Positions 9,696-19,298 of a DNA stretch of 64,000 nucleotides are shown here, one piece after another. Numbering within the stretch: the stretch's first letter is position 1; each line of letters starts with the position of its first letter. The notes beneath the pieces were generated by a model. It saw only the letters and a list, made by a program, of their open reading frames with translations. It was not told the origin of the DNA and made no database searches. Made by a program: the position numbers and the translations under genes. The stretch spans positions 1 to 64,000 of the forward strand of contig MEHG01000002.1 of assembly GCA_001940705.1 (NCBI GenBank), in the 5' to 3' direction. This stretch comes from Candidatus Thorarchaeota archaeon AB_25. GTDB lineage: Archaea > Asgardarchaeota > Thorarchaeia > Thorarchaeales > Thorarchaeaceae.

Positions 9696-10724
9696 TTGGC
9701 TGAAGATGACTATTATGACCTTCTGGGTGTAAGTCGGAGAGCTACTCAGGATGAGATAAAGAAGGCATATCGTCGACTAGCTAGAGAGTTTCACCCAGAT
9801 CGTAATCCTGAGAAAGGCGCAGAGGAGAAACTCAAGCGAATAAATGAGGCCTATGATGTCTTGAGTGACTCTGAGAAACGAGCCAACTACGACCGATACG
9901 GCACTGCAGATTTTCAAGGTATCAACATGGATGGGTTTGGAGATATCTTCAGTTCTCTATTTCGAGGGTTTGGTGGTTTTGGTGGAGGAAGAGGTAGAGC
10001 TGGACCGCCTCCAGGTCAAACACTTCGTATGACCATCAATCTGAGTTTCGAGGAAGCGTTCTTTGGTTCGGAAAAGGAGATTGCCTTCGGAAGGAAAATC
10101 AAATGTGACAACTGTGGTGGAAGTGGAGCCAAGCCCGGTTCTTCACCTACACAATGTCGAACATGTGGGGGTCAAGGTCAAGTTGTTAGATCGATGGGTG
10201 GATTCATGAGTGTCGCTCAGACGTGCCCAACCTGTCGAGGTCTCGGTGAGTCAATCGAATCACCTTGTCCCAAGTGTAAGGGCCAAGGACTACAGAAAGA
10301 AAGGAAAGAGACCACGGTGCCCATACCTCCAGGTGTAGAGGATGGGCAAGGAATTCGAATCCAAGGTGGGGGTAATTTTGGATTGAGGGGTGGACCTCCT
10401 GGAGATCTCATACTCATGTTCTCGGTGAAACCTCACGATTCATTTGTACGAAGAGGTCTTCATGTCTATATGGAGACCGATATACCTTTCTCAATTGCTG
10501 TCTTGGGGGGTGAGGTAGAAGTACCAACCATGTGGGGGAATAGCAAGATAAAGGTGAAAAAAGGGACCGATGGTGGTACCCTATTCCGGATGAAAGGGAA
10601 AGGGGTTCACACTGAGGGTGGTCGGACTGGAGATCAACTTGTACGAGTGAATATCCACATACCACAGAAATTGAACAAGGAACAGAAGGAACTTCTGAAG
10701 CAATTTGATGAGGTTTTTGATTAG
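9696..10724 (+). CDS. dnaJ: Chaperone DnaJ (type I Hsp40)
   Basis: A 342-residue co-chaperone that stimulates DnaK ATPase activity. It has a J domain with HPD at residues 33-35, a Gly/Phe-rich linker around 85-110, and a zinc-binding domain with four CxxCxGxG repeats ([32 protein letters not shown]). Two C-terminal substrate-binding domains follow. The start is a TTG; the J domain fits directly after it. Its last four bases overlap the convergent gene at 10721. With grpE and dnaK it forms a complete bacterial-type system. Confidence 0.95.
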   Translation: MAEDDYYDLLGVSRRATQDEIKKAYRRLAREFHPDRNPEKGAEEKLKRINEAYDVLSDSEKRANYDRYGTADFQGINMDGFGDIFSSLFRGFGGFGGGRGRAGPPPGQTLRMTINLSFEEAFFGSEKEIAFGRKIKCDNCGGSGAKPGSSPTQCRTCGGQGQVVRSMGGFMSVAQTCPTCRGLGESIESPCPKCKGQGLQKERKETTVPIPPGVEDGQGIRIQGGGNFGLRGGPPGDLILMFSVKPHDSFVRRGLHVYMETDIPFSIAVLGGEVEVPTMWGNSKIKVKKGTDGGTLFRMKGKGVHTEGGRTGDQLVRVNIHIPQKLNKEQKELLKQFDEVFD

Positions 10725-11293
10725 AACTCCAGAGGTTTGCAGAGACATGCCTTCATTCTCATTTTCGTGAATGCATGTGAGTTTGCTGGTCTAATGACCC
10801 ATGCAGTATCAGCACCTCTTCCAGTTCCTCCAACACATACAACATCTTTGTCTACAGGGACAAGACCTGCGTCCGCAGCCATCATCGCAATCTCTGCACA
10901 GACTTTGGTTCCCTGACCAAATGTCTTGAGCGCCACAGCAACGATCTCAGTGGTCATCCAGGTGCCTAATTCCTTCCTGAAGCTCCGAGCAATACCTGCA
11001 AAGACATGAGTTGCAGTCAAAACCTCTGCCCCCAGTTTCTCAATCTGAAGTCTATTGGCATCACTAAGCTCATTCTCGTTCTCCACCGCAAATCCTGTCT
11101 GATGCGATACTACGATAACCTTATTGTCTGGGAATTCCTTTGCAGCTGCAATTCCTGTAGCCCCCTCTGTTGTAGCCACAACAACATGTTCAATATCGGG
11201 ATTGTCGATTAGATACTCCTTTGCCAAAGCAAGTACTTTTCCAGTATGTTTTGAAGATGCTTTGTCAAAATAGTATGTTTTTACTGACATCAT
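10721..11293 (-). CDS. Pyruvate-kinase C-terminal-domain-like protein
   Basis: A 190-residue alpha/beta protein resembling the stand-alone C-terminal (allosteric) domain of pyruvate kinase. It lacks the catalytic barrel. Segments such as [21 protein letters not shown] and [14 protein letters not shown] match this archaeal/bacterial family. Function is not established; it may bind a nucleotide or sugar-phosphate ligand. It abuts the HAAS-domain gene upstream (one base apart), so it may be the third gene of the PadR unit. Confidence 0.75.
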   Translation of the reverse strand: MMSVKTYYFDKASSKHTGKVLALAKEYLIDNPDIEHVVVATTEGATGIAAAKEFPDNKVIVVSHQTGFAVENENELSDANRLQIEKLGAEVLTATHVFAGIARSFRKELGTWMTTEIVAVALKTFGQGTKVCAEIAMMAADAGLVPVDKDVVCVGGTGRGADTAWVIRPANSHAFTKMRMKACLCKPLEF

Positions 11294-11740
11294 TCATGCA
11301 TCCTTTGTCTGTTGAGTCCTTACCAGCCATTCAAGGACTGCAAAAGCCAGTAGAACAACTACTGCCAATATGAAGTCAACTGCCCCCTCAGTAAGGACAG
11401 AAGCCACCCATGAAGCTAAAACTACTACAAGAACTACAAGCGTCAAGCGCATAGTGTAGTATATCCATCTATCAATGTTACTCTTTCTCTCCTCTTCGTC
11501 AACCTCTTCTTTTCCATACTCCTCCGCGATTTCTTCTGGTGTGCCTAGCGCTTCAAGCACTTCTCTGACCATAGATTGTTTGTCCTCATCAGGATTCTTC
11601 TGAACTTTGTCATTATATGAATCATTGATATGAACTCTCAGATCTTCCAACAGATCTTCTGTTTCAAAGCTATCTGGTAAAATTTTTCGGATCTTCTTCA
11701 AATAATCCTCTATAACGCGATTGATTTCATCATTTCTCAT
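11294..11740 (-). CDS. HAAS/DUF1700-like membrane protein partnered with PadR
   Basis: A 148-residue protein. An N-terminal helical domain (about 1-75) with the pattern IEDYLKKI..LP and LGTPEEIAEEYGKEE matches the HAAS/DUF1700 module. Two close transmembrane helices follow (about 95-138). Such proteins are usually encoded with PadR regulators and are thought to sense or modulate membrane state. Its start overlaps the padR stop by four bases, supporting a coupled pair. Confidence 0.75.
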   Translation of the reverse strand: MRNDEINRVIEDYLKKIRKILPDSFETEDLLEDLRVHINDSYNDKVQKNPDEDKQSMVREVLEALGTPEEIAEEYGKEEVDEEERKSNIDRWIYYTMRLTLVVLVVVLASWVASVLTEGAVDFILAVVVLLAFAVLEWLVRTQQTKDA

Positions 11741-12117
11741 TCTTTCAGAGCCTCCAGTTTCTCAAAGATGTCCCCAACTAGTAAGGTCAGGTGCCGAAAC
11801 ACACGGTCTCCTTCTCCAGTCAAAACGTAGACTTTCCTACTGGGCCCGGACTCGGATTTTTCTGTATGAACATTGAGGAGTCGTTCCTTTCGAAGCCTAT
11901 GGAGAATTGGATATAGCGTACCCTCTTTCACCTGAAGTAGACCATCAGTTCGTTCCTCAAGTTCACGAGCAATACCATAACCATGAATTCCTTTCTCGTG
12001 ACGATTTACAATGGCAAGGACTGCATATTGAAGAATCCCTCTTCTGATTTCTACCTTCCAAGTATCTTCAAAGCTGGGTCCTTTCACCAACCTGATGCAA
12101 TCCTTTCTATTATTCAA
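11737..12117 (-). CDS. PadR-family transcriptional regulator
   Basis: A 126-residue winged-helix protein. The core reads ILQYAVLAIV, HGYGIARELEERT and EGTLYPILHRLRKERLL, the classic PadR helix-turn-helix and wing, followed by a C-terminal dimerisation helix. PadR proteins repress small operons and release DNA on ligand or stress signals. It heads a minus-strand unit with the HAAS membrane protein and the pyruvate-kinase-C-like gene. Confidence 0.88.
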   Translation of the reverse strand: MNNRKDCIRLVKGPSFEDTWKVEIRRGILQYAVLAIVNRHEKGIHGYGIARELEERTDGLLQVKEGTLYPILHRLRKERLLNVHTEKSESGPSRKVYVLTGEGDRVFRHLTLLVGDIFEKLEALKE

Positions 12118-12156
12118 GAAAGTGGATTCTATTACATCTCCTTAAGTATGTCTATT

Positions 12157-13542
12157 CTAAACGATATCCGCATCATGTCGTCTACCAGGAAGACGTGCAC
12201 TAATTTCTAGCCATAGTGTGGAGGAGTACTCCCTTGGTTCTCGTATGAGAAGATAGAAGAATGAAGCAAAGAAACGTAAGACCCCACTGAGTAGTAGCAT
12301 GAAGAACACAGAAAGATATTCACTTCCAAAGGCAATGAGTATTAGTTGCCCAAGCACACCTGCTATCAATGAACCACAAAGATACACGACTCCTGTGAAT
12401 GTGTTGTATACGGCGAGATGAGATCCTCTTTCCTCCTCAGGTGATATATCATAGATGTAAGCGGTTATTGCATTCATACCAGATGCAACACAAAAGCCTG
12501 CAAGTATGTTGGCAGTATAAACATAGTACACATTTTGAGCAAAGGCATACATGATTGGTACAATGAACAGAAGTCCTCTCCCTAGAAGTATTAGGGGTTT
12601 TCTCCCAACCCTATCACTAAGTCTTCCGAACGGCACAGTGAATATGATTATGGACATGGTCATGACAGCAGAAGCAATTGCTATCTCAAGATTGGAGTTA
12701 TTCAACCATGATTTTTGAACGACAATGAAGTAGGGCCATGCCATAGACATTGCAAATGAAAAGAAAACAGCGATGAAACAGAAACGTCTGAAATCACCCG
12801 GTTGAGAGAGCAGTCGATGAATTGGTGGGAATTTCCGTGGACCATCCTGAGGCTTCGGACGTTCTTTGATAGTAGTTGACAGTAACGACGAGATGATTCC
12901 TACAATGGCTGTGAAGAAGAACGGACCATAATAGGCTTCTCTGAATGCTTGTTCATCCATTTGAATGGGGAAAAGGATGGGTCCTAGACCCCCAAACAGA
13001 TTTCTAAGAAATGGTACGAGGGCAGGTAGCACTGCAATGAAACCTGAGATCAGGGTGGCTGATAGAGAAGCAATGTTAGTTGCAAGTCCAAGCTTTCCAA
13101 GCTCATCTCCTCTCTTTCTGTCATCCATCAAACCTCCAACCAGCGACAACCAGGTGGGAATCTGAATGCTGAACAGAATTGATTGAATTGCGTAGAGTAC
13201 GATCATCTCAAGAGGTGAAGATGCCCACAAGAACATGTACACGACTAAGAACCCGGTTATTGTGCCAAAAGCAACGAATGCTTTGGTATTCCTGACTCTG
13301 TCAGATGTTGCTCCCCATGCTGGTTGAAGAACTGTTGGTGCAAAATTCCCGACACTTCGGAATGCCCCTTGTTCTGCGAAGTTCTGAACGCCTCGGAGTG
13401 CAACTTGCATATCAATTAGATAAGCTTGAAGGAATGGTGAATACAGACCTACTCCAAACTGGGTTAATGCTCCAACAAGGTACGCACGTGCTGGTAACTT
13501 CCTAGGCTCAGGGCTTTCAGTTTGTGTGTCAGTTTCAGTCAT
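12157..13542 (-). CDS. MFS transporter
   Basis: A 461-residue protein with about 12 hydrophobic helices split by a central charged loop near residue 235. The GRLSDRVGRKPL loop between helices is the major facilitator superfamily motif A in the second half; the matching N-terminal loop reads GATSDRVRN. An acidic/polar N-terminal tail of about 17 residues precedes helix 1. Substrate unknown; drug or metabolite export is the usual role of this type. Confidence 0.88.
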   Translation of the reverse strand: MTETDTQTESPEPRKLPARAYLVGALTQFGVGLYSPFLQAYLIDMQVALRGVQNFAEQGAFRSVGNFAPTVLQPAWGATSDRVRNTKAFVAFGTITGFLVVYMFLWASSPLEMIVLYAIQSILFSIQIPTWLSLVGGLMDDRKRGDELGKLGLATNIASLSATLISGFIAVLPALVPFLRNLFGGLGPILFPIQMDEQAFREAYYGPFFFTAIVGIISSLLSTTIKERPKPQDGPRKFPPIHRLLSQPGDFRRFCFIAVFFSFAMSMAWPYFIVVQKSWLNNSNLEIAIASAVMTMSIIIFTVPFGRLSDRVGRKPLILLGRGLLFIVPIMYAFAQNVYYVYTANILAGFCVASGMNAITAYIYDISPEEERGSHLAVYNTFTGVVYLCGSLIAGVLGQLILIAFGSEYLSVFFMLLLSGVLRFFASFFYLLIREPREYSSTLWLEISARLPGRRHDADIV

Positions 13543-13628
13543 CCTTGTTTTTCGAAATCCTTAGACCACCTATTAACTCTAATTCCTACAATACCTGTTG
13601 ACCTGACCGTCACGGTTATCTGGAACCG

Positions 13629-13637
13629 ATTATATAC
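13629..13637 (+). promoter_or_regulatory. TATA box of the M24 peptidase gene
   Basis: The sequence ATTATATAC lies 25-33 bases before the ATG at 13662, after a purine-rich BRE-like stretch. The spacing predicts a nearly leaderless transcript. Confidence 0.6.
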
Positions 13638-13661
13638 TCTCTTGGTTGTGAGAGATCAGCA

Positions 13662-14771
13662 ATGCTCGACGAATCTATTTACAGGGAACGGATTGAACTA
13701 GTGCAAAAACATCTTGATTCATCCAATGTTGATTTTGCATTTCTGACACCATCATCGAATTTTCAGTACCTTACAGGATACACGTATACTATGCATGAGC
13801 GACTAACCGCGCTTGTGATAAGAAGGGATGAAGGGCCACAGATCGTTGCACCTGCATTCGAGGTGTCTGGTCAGTCATCCAAAACATGGATCAATGATTT
13901 TGTTCCTTGGGCAGAGGATGAAGACCCCTACGTCATTGTTGCCAATCTTGTTGGAGAAAAGAGCGGAGGTCATTCAGTCGTTCTTGATGATAGCACTACG
14001 CTAGGAGTATATTGGGCGCTTGAGGCCGCTCTTGGCGGATTTGCCAAGACTGCATCCCTGAGTTCTAAGATTAATGCGATGCGCATCACCAAATCCGACA
14101 AGGAAATCGAATTGATGAAAAAAGCGGGTCAAATCATTAATGATGCAGTTCTCAAAGCTTTTGAAGAAGCAAAGATTGGTATGACTGAACTTGAAGTACA
14201 ACAGATTGTGCAAAAGGAGATTTGTCATCAAGGAGCAACTCCAACTTTTGCAGCTATCCAATTTGGTGAGAACAGTGCAATTCCACATGCAGCAGCTAGT
14301 AATAGAGCGTTGAAGAAGGGCGACGTTGTCCTCATGGATTGTGGCTGCGCATTAGATGGTTACAATACTGATATGACCAGGATAGGTGTCGTCGGTACTC
14401 CCTCGGAAGAAGTAAAGCGTGTCTATTCAACAGTCCTTCATGCTGTAGAGACCGCTCTTGAGAATATAGGTCCTGGTATGGCATGTGGAACTGCTGATGG
14501 TCTGGCTCGCCGAGTCATCGATGAGGCTGGGTATGGTGATTACTTCACCCATCGTCTTGGTCATGGTATCGGTCTTGAGGTTCATGAACCCCCATATATT
14601 GTCAGAGGTAGTTCTGAGGAACTGCAATCTGGAATGTGTCATAGTATTGAACCAGGAATCTACCTTGAAGGCAAGTTTGGTATACGGATTGAAGACTTGG
14701 TGTGCATCCGAGAGGATGGTCCTGAGCTATTGACATTCATGCCCCGGGATCTTGTTCAGATTGACCAGTAG
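13662..14771 (+). CDS. M24B metallopeptidase (Xaa-Pro dipeptidase/aminopeptidase)
   Basis: A 369-residue protein. The N-terminal creatinase-like domain covers about residues 1-130 and the pita-bread catalytic domain about 140-365. Metal ligands are visible: two Asp in LMDCGCALDGYNTDMTR, His in HRLGHGIGLEVHE, Glu in SIEPGIYLEG and Glu in GIRIEDL. It cleaves the bond before proline in short peptides with two divalent metal ions, in the cytoplasm. A TATA box sits 25 bases upstream. Its last 35 bases overlap the convergent Fe-S cluster protein gene. Confidence 0.93.
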   Translation: MLDESIYRERIELVQKHLDSSNVDFAFLTPSSNFQYLTGYTYTMHERLTALVIRRDEGPQIVAPAFEVSGQSSKTWINDFVPWAEDEDPYVIVANLVGEKSGGHSVVLDDSTTLGVYWALEAALGGFAKTASLSSKINAMRITKSDKEIELMKKAGQIINDAVLKAFEEAKIGMTELEVQQIVQKEICHQGATPTFAAIQFGENSAIPHAAASNRALKKGDVVLMDCGCALDGYNTDMTRIGVVGTPSEEVKRVYSTVLHAVETALENIGPGMACGTADGLARRVIDEAGYGDYFTHRLGHGIGLEVHEPPYIVRGSSEELQSGMCHSIEPGIYLEGKFGIRIEDLVCIREDGPELLTFMPRDLVQIDQ

Positions 14772-15381
14772 AGGTTCCTTCTTCGCCTTCAGATCCCTCA
14801 TTTGATTTAGCTAAGATTTCATCCATCTTCTTGCGGTCTTCCTCGGAGAGATTCTGCATTGCCTCCGCTGACTGCTTAAGCATCTGATTCATCAATACGG
14901 AATAGATTGCAGGAAGGGCTACTGTAGTTTCTTTGCGTTCATTGAATTCTTGCTCAGCCAAGTTTCTTGCTTCTTGAAGCGCTTCCTTGGTCACTTCACC
15001 CTCTCCCACACCAGGACAGTCCTTGCTGCTCAAGACAAATTTCTCTCCATTAAACTCGAGTGGGTAGGTCTGACATGAGATTGGTCTACCGTATCTAATC
15101 TCACAAGCATTTGCTTGTTCATTATAAAAAATGCAAGACGTTGTTTCTGGATCGCTCTCCAGAGGTTTTCGGAGAGTCTCGAAGTAAAAGGAATCGTGTT
15201 CTGACTCAGGCATGTGAATACCGATGCCTGGTAGAATATTCATTACGAATCCTTGATTCATCCATCGTGCAAAATCACCAAAAGTTACCAGAATCTGTGG
15301 TCTGATGTGACATGCCTTCGTATCACATTTTTGTTCCAAACACTTGAACGTGTACTTTGATTTCTCAGACAATCTAATCAC
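14737..15381 (-). CDS. YkgJ-type cysteine-cluster protein (putative metal or Fe-S binding)
   Basis: A 214-residue protein with Cys at 14, 19, 24, 83, 93, 103 and 122, the spacing seen in YkgJ/UPF0153 proteins. The GRPISCQTYPLEF segment is diagnostic. The family is thought to hold a zinc or iron-sulfur centre; the reaction is unknown. The C-terminal 45 residues are acidic and Ser/Gly-rich, probably disordered. The gene overlaps the peptidase gene tail-to-tail by 35 bases. Confidence 0.82.
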   Translation of the reverse strand: MIRLSEKSKYTFKCLEQKCDTKACHIRPQILVTFGDFARWMNQGFVMNILPGIGIHMPESEHDSFYFETLRKPLESDPETTSCIFYNEQANACEIRYGRPISCQTYPLEFNGEKFVLSSKDCPGVGEGEVTKEALQEARNLAEQEFNERKETTVALPAIYSVLMNQMLKQSAEAMQNLSEEDRKKMDEILAKSNEGSEGEEGTSTGQSEQDPGA

Positions 15382-15528
15382 CTAATGGTGCAGCTACACG
15401 GTTCGTTCCTACAGTCTCTTTAACAGTTTCGAAATAGGTTATTCCGAGTCCGATAGGTTTTTGTTCAATTACCTAGCGGTCAATATCAATCTCAGAGTAG
15501 AGTTTTCCTTACACTCGGAGTATTAAAA

Positions 15529-18357
15529 ATGACTGAGTGGTACAGCAACGACATTGAACACGTAGTTCAACGCCTTGAATCAACACCTGAGGGTCTCACA
15601 CACACGGAAGCAGATATCAGGTTCAATGAATATGGGCCGAATGAGCTTGTTGAAACAGGGGGTATTAATCCGCTACGTATGTTTCTCCAGCAGTTCATGG
15701 ACCCAATGGTGATTATTCTTCTCATTGCCATTTTGATTTCATTGCTCACAACTGTTCTTTCGTCTGGGGGATCTGACCACGAGAGCGGGATAATTGATGC
15801 AATTGTAATCTCCTTTATCGTGATTTTCAACGCTATCTTTGGTTTTGTTCAGGAGTACAAGTCTGAACAAGCCTTGGAAGCACTGAAGGAGATGGCCGCA
15901 CCAAAAGCGCGAGTTATGCGAGATGGACTCTGGACAGTTATTGACTCACGTGATGTCGTACCCGGTGACCTGCTTGGCTTTGAAGCTGGTGATCGAATTC
16001 CTGCTGATGCTCGGGTTTCCTATGCAGTAGGCCTCTCAGCTGATGAAGCTCCACTCACTGGAGAGTCTGTTGCTGTTCGCAAGATGATTGACCCCATCCA
16101 CCTTCTTACTCCTGTTGTTGGTGACATGAAGAACATGGTGTTTCAAGGGACTACAATAACAGCAGGAAAGGGTCATGCACTTGTTACTGCAACAGGAATG
16201 AGGACTCAGTTTGGGAAGATTGCTGAACTCGTTCAAGAAAGCGAGAAGACCATGACCCCTCTTCAGATAGATTTGGATGATCTTGGAAAGAAACTTGGTC
16301 TTTTGATAATCGTTCTATGTATCATTGTCTTTGGTGCAGAGGTCTTAGAACATGCTACTGACACTATTATGGAAGCACTCTTGGCTGCAATCGCTCTTGC
16401 TGTGTCTGCTATTCCTGAAGGGTTGCCTGCGGTTGTGACAATCACACTCGCTATAGGCGTTCAACGCATGGTTGCGAGAAATGCTATAGTTCGGAGACTA
16501 CCCTCAGTTGAAACCTTAGGTTCTACTACAATCATCTGCTCAGACAAAACTGGTACCATCACAAAGAATGAGATGACCGCCACTACATTGTTTGTCAATG
16601 GGATGACGATTTCGGTCAGTGGTGTTGGTTACAGAAAGGATGGCAAATTCACAAGAGCTAGTGAAGACTATGGAGTCATGGGCGACCCCCATATTGTAAA
16701 ACTTCTAGAAATTGGGCAACTATGCACTAATTCTGTTCTACAGACTGACCCCTCTGGAAAGGCTGATTGGAGTGTGGTTGGCGACCCCACCGAAGGAGCA
16801 CTTCTGGTTCTCGCAGAAAAGGCTGGTCTCTCTCATCAAGACACACTATCTCGAAACACCGAGATAACAGAGATCTCATTCGACTCGGCGAGGAAACGAA
16901 TGACCTCCATCATCCGTGATGAAGATGGTAATCTTGTTGCTAATGCAAAGGGAGCTCCTGAAGTTCTGCTTCCTCTCTGTACGCATATCTATGAGAATGA
17001 CCACATCCGTGAATTGTCCTATGAGGAGAAGGAGAATATAATCCAGATAAACGCTGGATTCGCAGAGGGTGCTTTGAGGGTTCTTGCATTTGCGTATCGC
17101 CCTCTGGAAGAGGAGATTCCTCTTTGGGAACCTGAGAAGGTAGAACGTAATCTTATCTTTGTAGGACTCATCGGGATGATTGATCCACCACGAGATGAAG
17201 TTAGAGATGCAATGCGAATTTGTAAGATTGCTGGAATTCGTCCCATTATGATTACTGGTGACCATATGCTTACAGCCCGCGCAATCGCACGAGATGTTGG
17301 ACTGATTGAGCACGATGGTGAGGTCCTGAGTGGCGTTGATCTTGACAATATGAGTTACGAGGATTACAAAGAAGCCGTCAAGCGTTGTAACGTGTTCGCT
17401 CGAGTTGCTCCGGAACATAAGCTTGAGATTGTGCGTGCTCTGAAGGATAATAACCAAGTTGTTGCGATGACAGGAGATGGCGTGAATGACGCTCCTGCTA
17501 TCAAGACCGCAGATGTTGGCATTGCAATGGGTATACGAGGAGCGGATGTTACAAAGGAAGCGTCAGATGTTATCTTGACAGATGACAACTTTGCTACAAT
17601 TGTCTCTGCAGTAGAGAAAGGTCGCGAGATTTATTCCAACATCAGAAAGTTCGTTCGATTCCTGCTGGCAGCGAACTTCGATGAGGTCTTTCTAATTTTC
17701 ACAGTCATCATGTTGGGACTACCGTTGCCCATCACTGCGATTCAGATTCTTTGGCTCAACTTAGCAACGGATGGCTTTCCCGCTCTAGCTCTTGGAGTCG
17801 ACCCTCCTGAGACCGGAGTGATGAACAGGCCACCACGTGAACCTGGTGCGAAGATGATGGACCGAGGAATGATTTCCTTCATCATCATTGCTGGATTTAC
17901 TGCCTTTCTAGCATCAGTGACAGTGTTCATGTGGTCACTGTGGGCATATGGTGGCTGGATTCCTGGTGTGACTGGTCCAGTCGTTGAATGGACTACGGAT
18001 ATTTCATCCATTACAGGAATGTCCTGGGAGTATGTGCTTGATCATGGAAGAACTGCAGTCTTTGCCAGTGTAGTGTGCTTTGAACTTCTGTTCGTTTGGA
18101 ACTGCAGGGATGAATACCATCCTATTTGGAGAACCGAGGTCCGTGGATCAAAGGTCTTGATGGGTGCAGTTGCATTATCAGCTGTTTTGACCCTTGCAAC
18201 AATCTACTTCCCACCGATGGCGTTGCTCTTTCAGACAGTACCAATCAATGCGATTGACTGGGGTATTATTCTACTGACTTGTATTCCCGCGTTGCTAATT
18301 CCACCACACATAATCTTTGGGCACCATCGAAAGAAAAAGCAGGTTGAACAGGTCTAG
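15529..18357 (+). CDS. P2A-type calcium-transporting ATPase (SERCA/PMR1-like)
   Basis: A 942-residue P-type ATPase. LTGES is the actuator loop, Asp339 in SDKTGT is phosphorylated, KGAPE marks the nucleotide-binding domain, and TGD and GDGVNDAPA are in the P domain. Transport residues resemble SERCA: IPEGLP in M4, N..E in M5 (AANFDEV) and NLATDG in M6. Calcium export, or perhaps manganese, is the likely role at the cell membrane. The six C-terminal helices are complete. Its stop overlaps the convergent hydrolase by four bases. Confidence 0.93.
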   Translation: MTEWYSNDIEHVVQRLESTPEGLTHTEADIRFNEYGPNELVETGGINPLRMFLQQFMDPMVIILLIAILISLLTTVLSSGGSDHESGIIDAIVISFIVIFNAIFGFVQEYKSEQALEALKEMAAPKARVMRDGLWTVIDSRDVVPGDLLGFEAGDRIPADARVSYAVGLSADEAPLTGESVAVRKMIDPIHLLTPVVGDMKNMVFQGTTITAGKGHALVTATGMRTQFGKIAELVQESEKTMTPLQIDLDDLGKKLGLLIIVLCIIVFGAEVLEHATDTIMEALLAAIALAVSAIPEGLPAVVTITLAIGVQRMVARNAIVRRLPSVETLGSTTIICSDKTGTITKNEMTATTLFVNGMTISVSGVGYRKDGKFTRASEDYGVMGDPHIVKLLEIGQLCTNSVLQTDPSGKADWSVVGDPTEGALLVLAEKAGLSHQDTLSRNTEITEISFDSARKRMTSIIRDEDGNLVANAKGAPEVLLPLCTHIYENDHIRELSYEEKENIIQINAGFAEGALRVLAFAYRPLEEEIPLWEPEKVERNLIFVGLIGMIDPPRDEVRDAMRICKIAGIRPIMITGDHMLTARAIARDVGLIEHDGEVLSGVDLDNMSYEDYKEAVKRCNVFARVAPEHKLEIVRALKDNNQVVAMTGDGVNDAPAIKTADVGIAMGIRGADVTKEASDVILTDDNFATIVSAVEKGREIYSNIRKFVRFLLAANFDEVFLIFTVIMLGLPLPITAIQILWLNLATDGFPALALGVDPPETGVMNRPPREPGAKMMDRGMISFIIIAGFTAFLASVTVFMWSLWAYGGWIPGVTGPVVEWTTDISSITGMSWEYVLDHGRTAVFASVVCFELLFVWNCRDEYHPIWRTEVRGSKVLMGAVALSAVLTLATIYFPPMALLFQTVPINAIDWGIILLTCIPALLIPPHIIFGHHRKKKQVEQV

Positions 18358-19208
18358 GCTGGAAGACGCTTATCCAGCCAGCTATAGAGGTCTCCAAGAA
18401 CTTGGTCTTTCTCTGGTTCTTCATGGAGTTGATGATAAAGACCATCATAGAGGTGCCAAGTTTTGTCAGCTGAGCCAAGATTGTCAAAGAACTCCTTGCT
18501 CTTCTCTGGTATCACGAATTTATCCGCCCCTGCCTGTTGCAGTAGGACTGGCATGGTTATGTTTGGTGCGGAACGAAACGCTTCCTTCATTGTCTTTAAC
18601 GCCTCCATACCAAACCGAGGAGTGACCGTTGTGAATCTCAGAGGATCGTTTTCCAACCTCTTCACATTCTCAGGATTTCTAGAAGCCTCTGAATAGCTCA
18701 ACTCATTAGAGAAGTATCTCTTCACATTTAAGACTGAGAGAATTCTACCAGCGAATTTCTTTCCAACTCCAATGCTAAGGCTCTGGCTCACCGCTGGACA
18801 ATGCAAGAGTAGCCCATCCACAGTTCTTGGATACTTAGAGACATACCGAATTGCGTGTTGTCCACCCAGCGAGGCTCCGAAAAGAAAAGTGATTTTGTTC
18901 AAGTATGTATCCTTTACTTGCATGATTAGGTTTTGAAGGTCTTCTACATACTCTTCAAAACTCATGACATGACCCTTTGTACCTGAGTAGTGTCCAAAAC
19001 CCCTCAGGTCTGGTGCAAATACAGTGAGTCCTTTTTCTGCGAGATATTCTCCAATATTCTTCATATCGCCCGCATGACCACTAAGTCCGTGAAGTGCTAC
19101 AACTAGGGCTCTTGGTTTGTCATCATCAGGACGCCAAAGTGCCATGAACATCCTGGTCCCATCAAAACCGATGTACTTGCTTTCCTTGTAAATCAAAATG
19201 GACACCAC
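18354..19208 (-). CDS. Alpha/beta hydrolase, monoacylglycerol-lipase-like
   Basis: A 284-residue serine hydrolase of the Hydrolase_4/monoglyceride lipase type. HGLSGHAGD is the oxyanion-hole region, GASLGG (about residues 110-115) carries the nucleophile Ser, GADKFV carries the acid Asp, and LYHQLHEE near residue 260 carries the His. It probably cleaves a carboxylic ester of a lipid or similar compound. No signal peptide, so likely cytoplasmic. Confidence 0.88.
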   Translation of the reverse strand: MVSILIYKESKYIGFDGTRMFMALWRPDDDKPRALVVALHGLSGHAGDMKNIGEYLAEKGLTVFAPDLRGFGHYSGTKGHVMSFEEYVEDLQNLIMQVKDTYLNKITFLFGASLGGQHAIRYVSKYPRTVDGLLLHCPAVSQSLSIGVGKKFAGRILSVLNVKRYFSNELSYSEASRNPENVKRLENDPLRFTTVTPRFGMEALKTMKEAFRSAPNITMPVLLQQAGADKFVIPEKSKEFFDNLGSADKTWHLYDGLYHQLHEEPEKDQVLGDLYSWLDKRLPA

Positions 19209-19249
19209 TGTTTGGACTTAATCAGTTACCGCTATTTATCTTGTCTATA

Positions 19250-19286
19250 TAAAAGAAGAGAGCGACTGGCCCCTCAAGGACCAGTC
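19250..19286 (-). terminator. Terminator hairpin downstream of 3-hydroxyacyl-CoA dehydrogenase
   Basis: On the minus strand GACTGG pairs with CCAGTC (19264-19269 with 19281-19286), with further GC pairs inside, and a T-rich stretch (complement of 19250-19260) follows. It lies just past the stop at 19299. Confidence 0.5.
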
Positions 19287-19298
19287 TTAAGGCAACAC

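Noticed and set aside
16876-17457. 193-codon open frame antisense to the P-type ATPase
   Set aside because: It lies wholly opposite conserved ATPase motifs and its product has no domain features; a shadow of the real gene.
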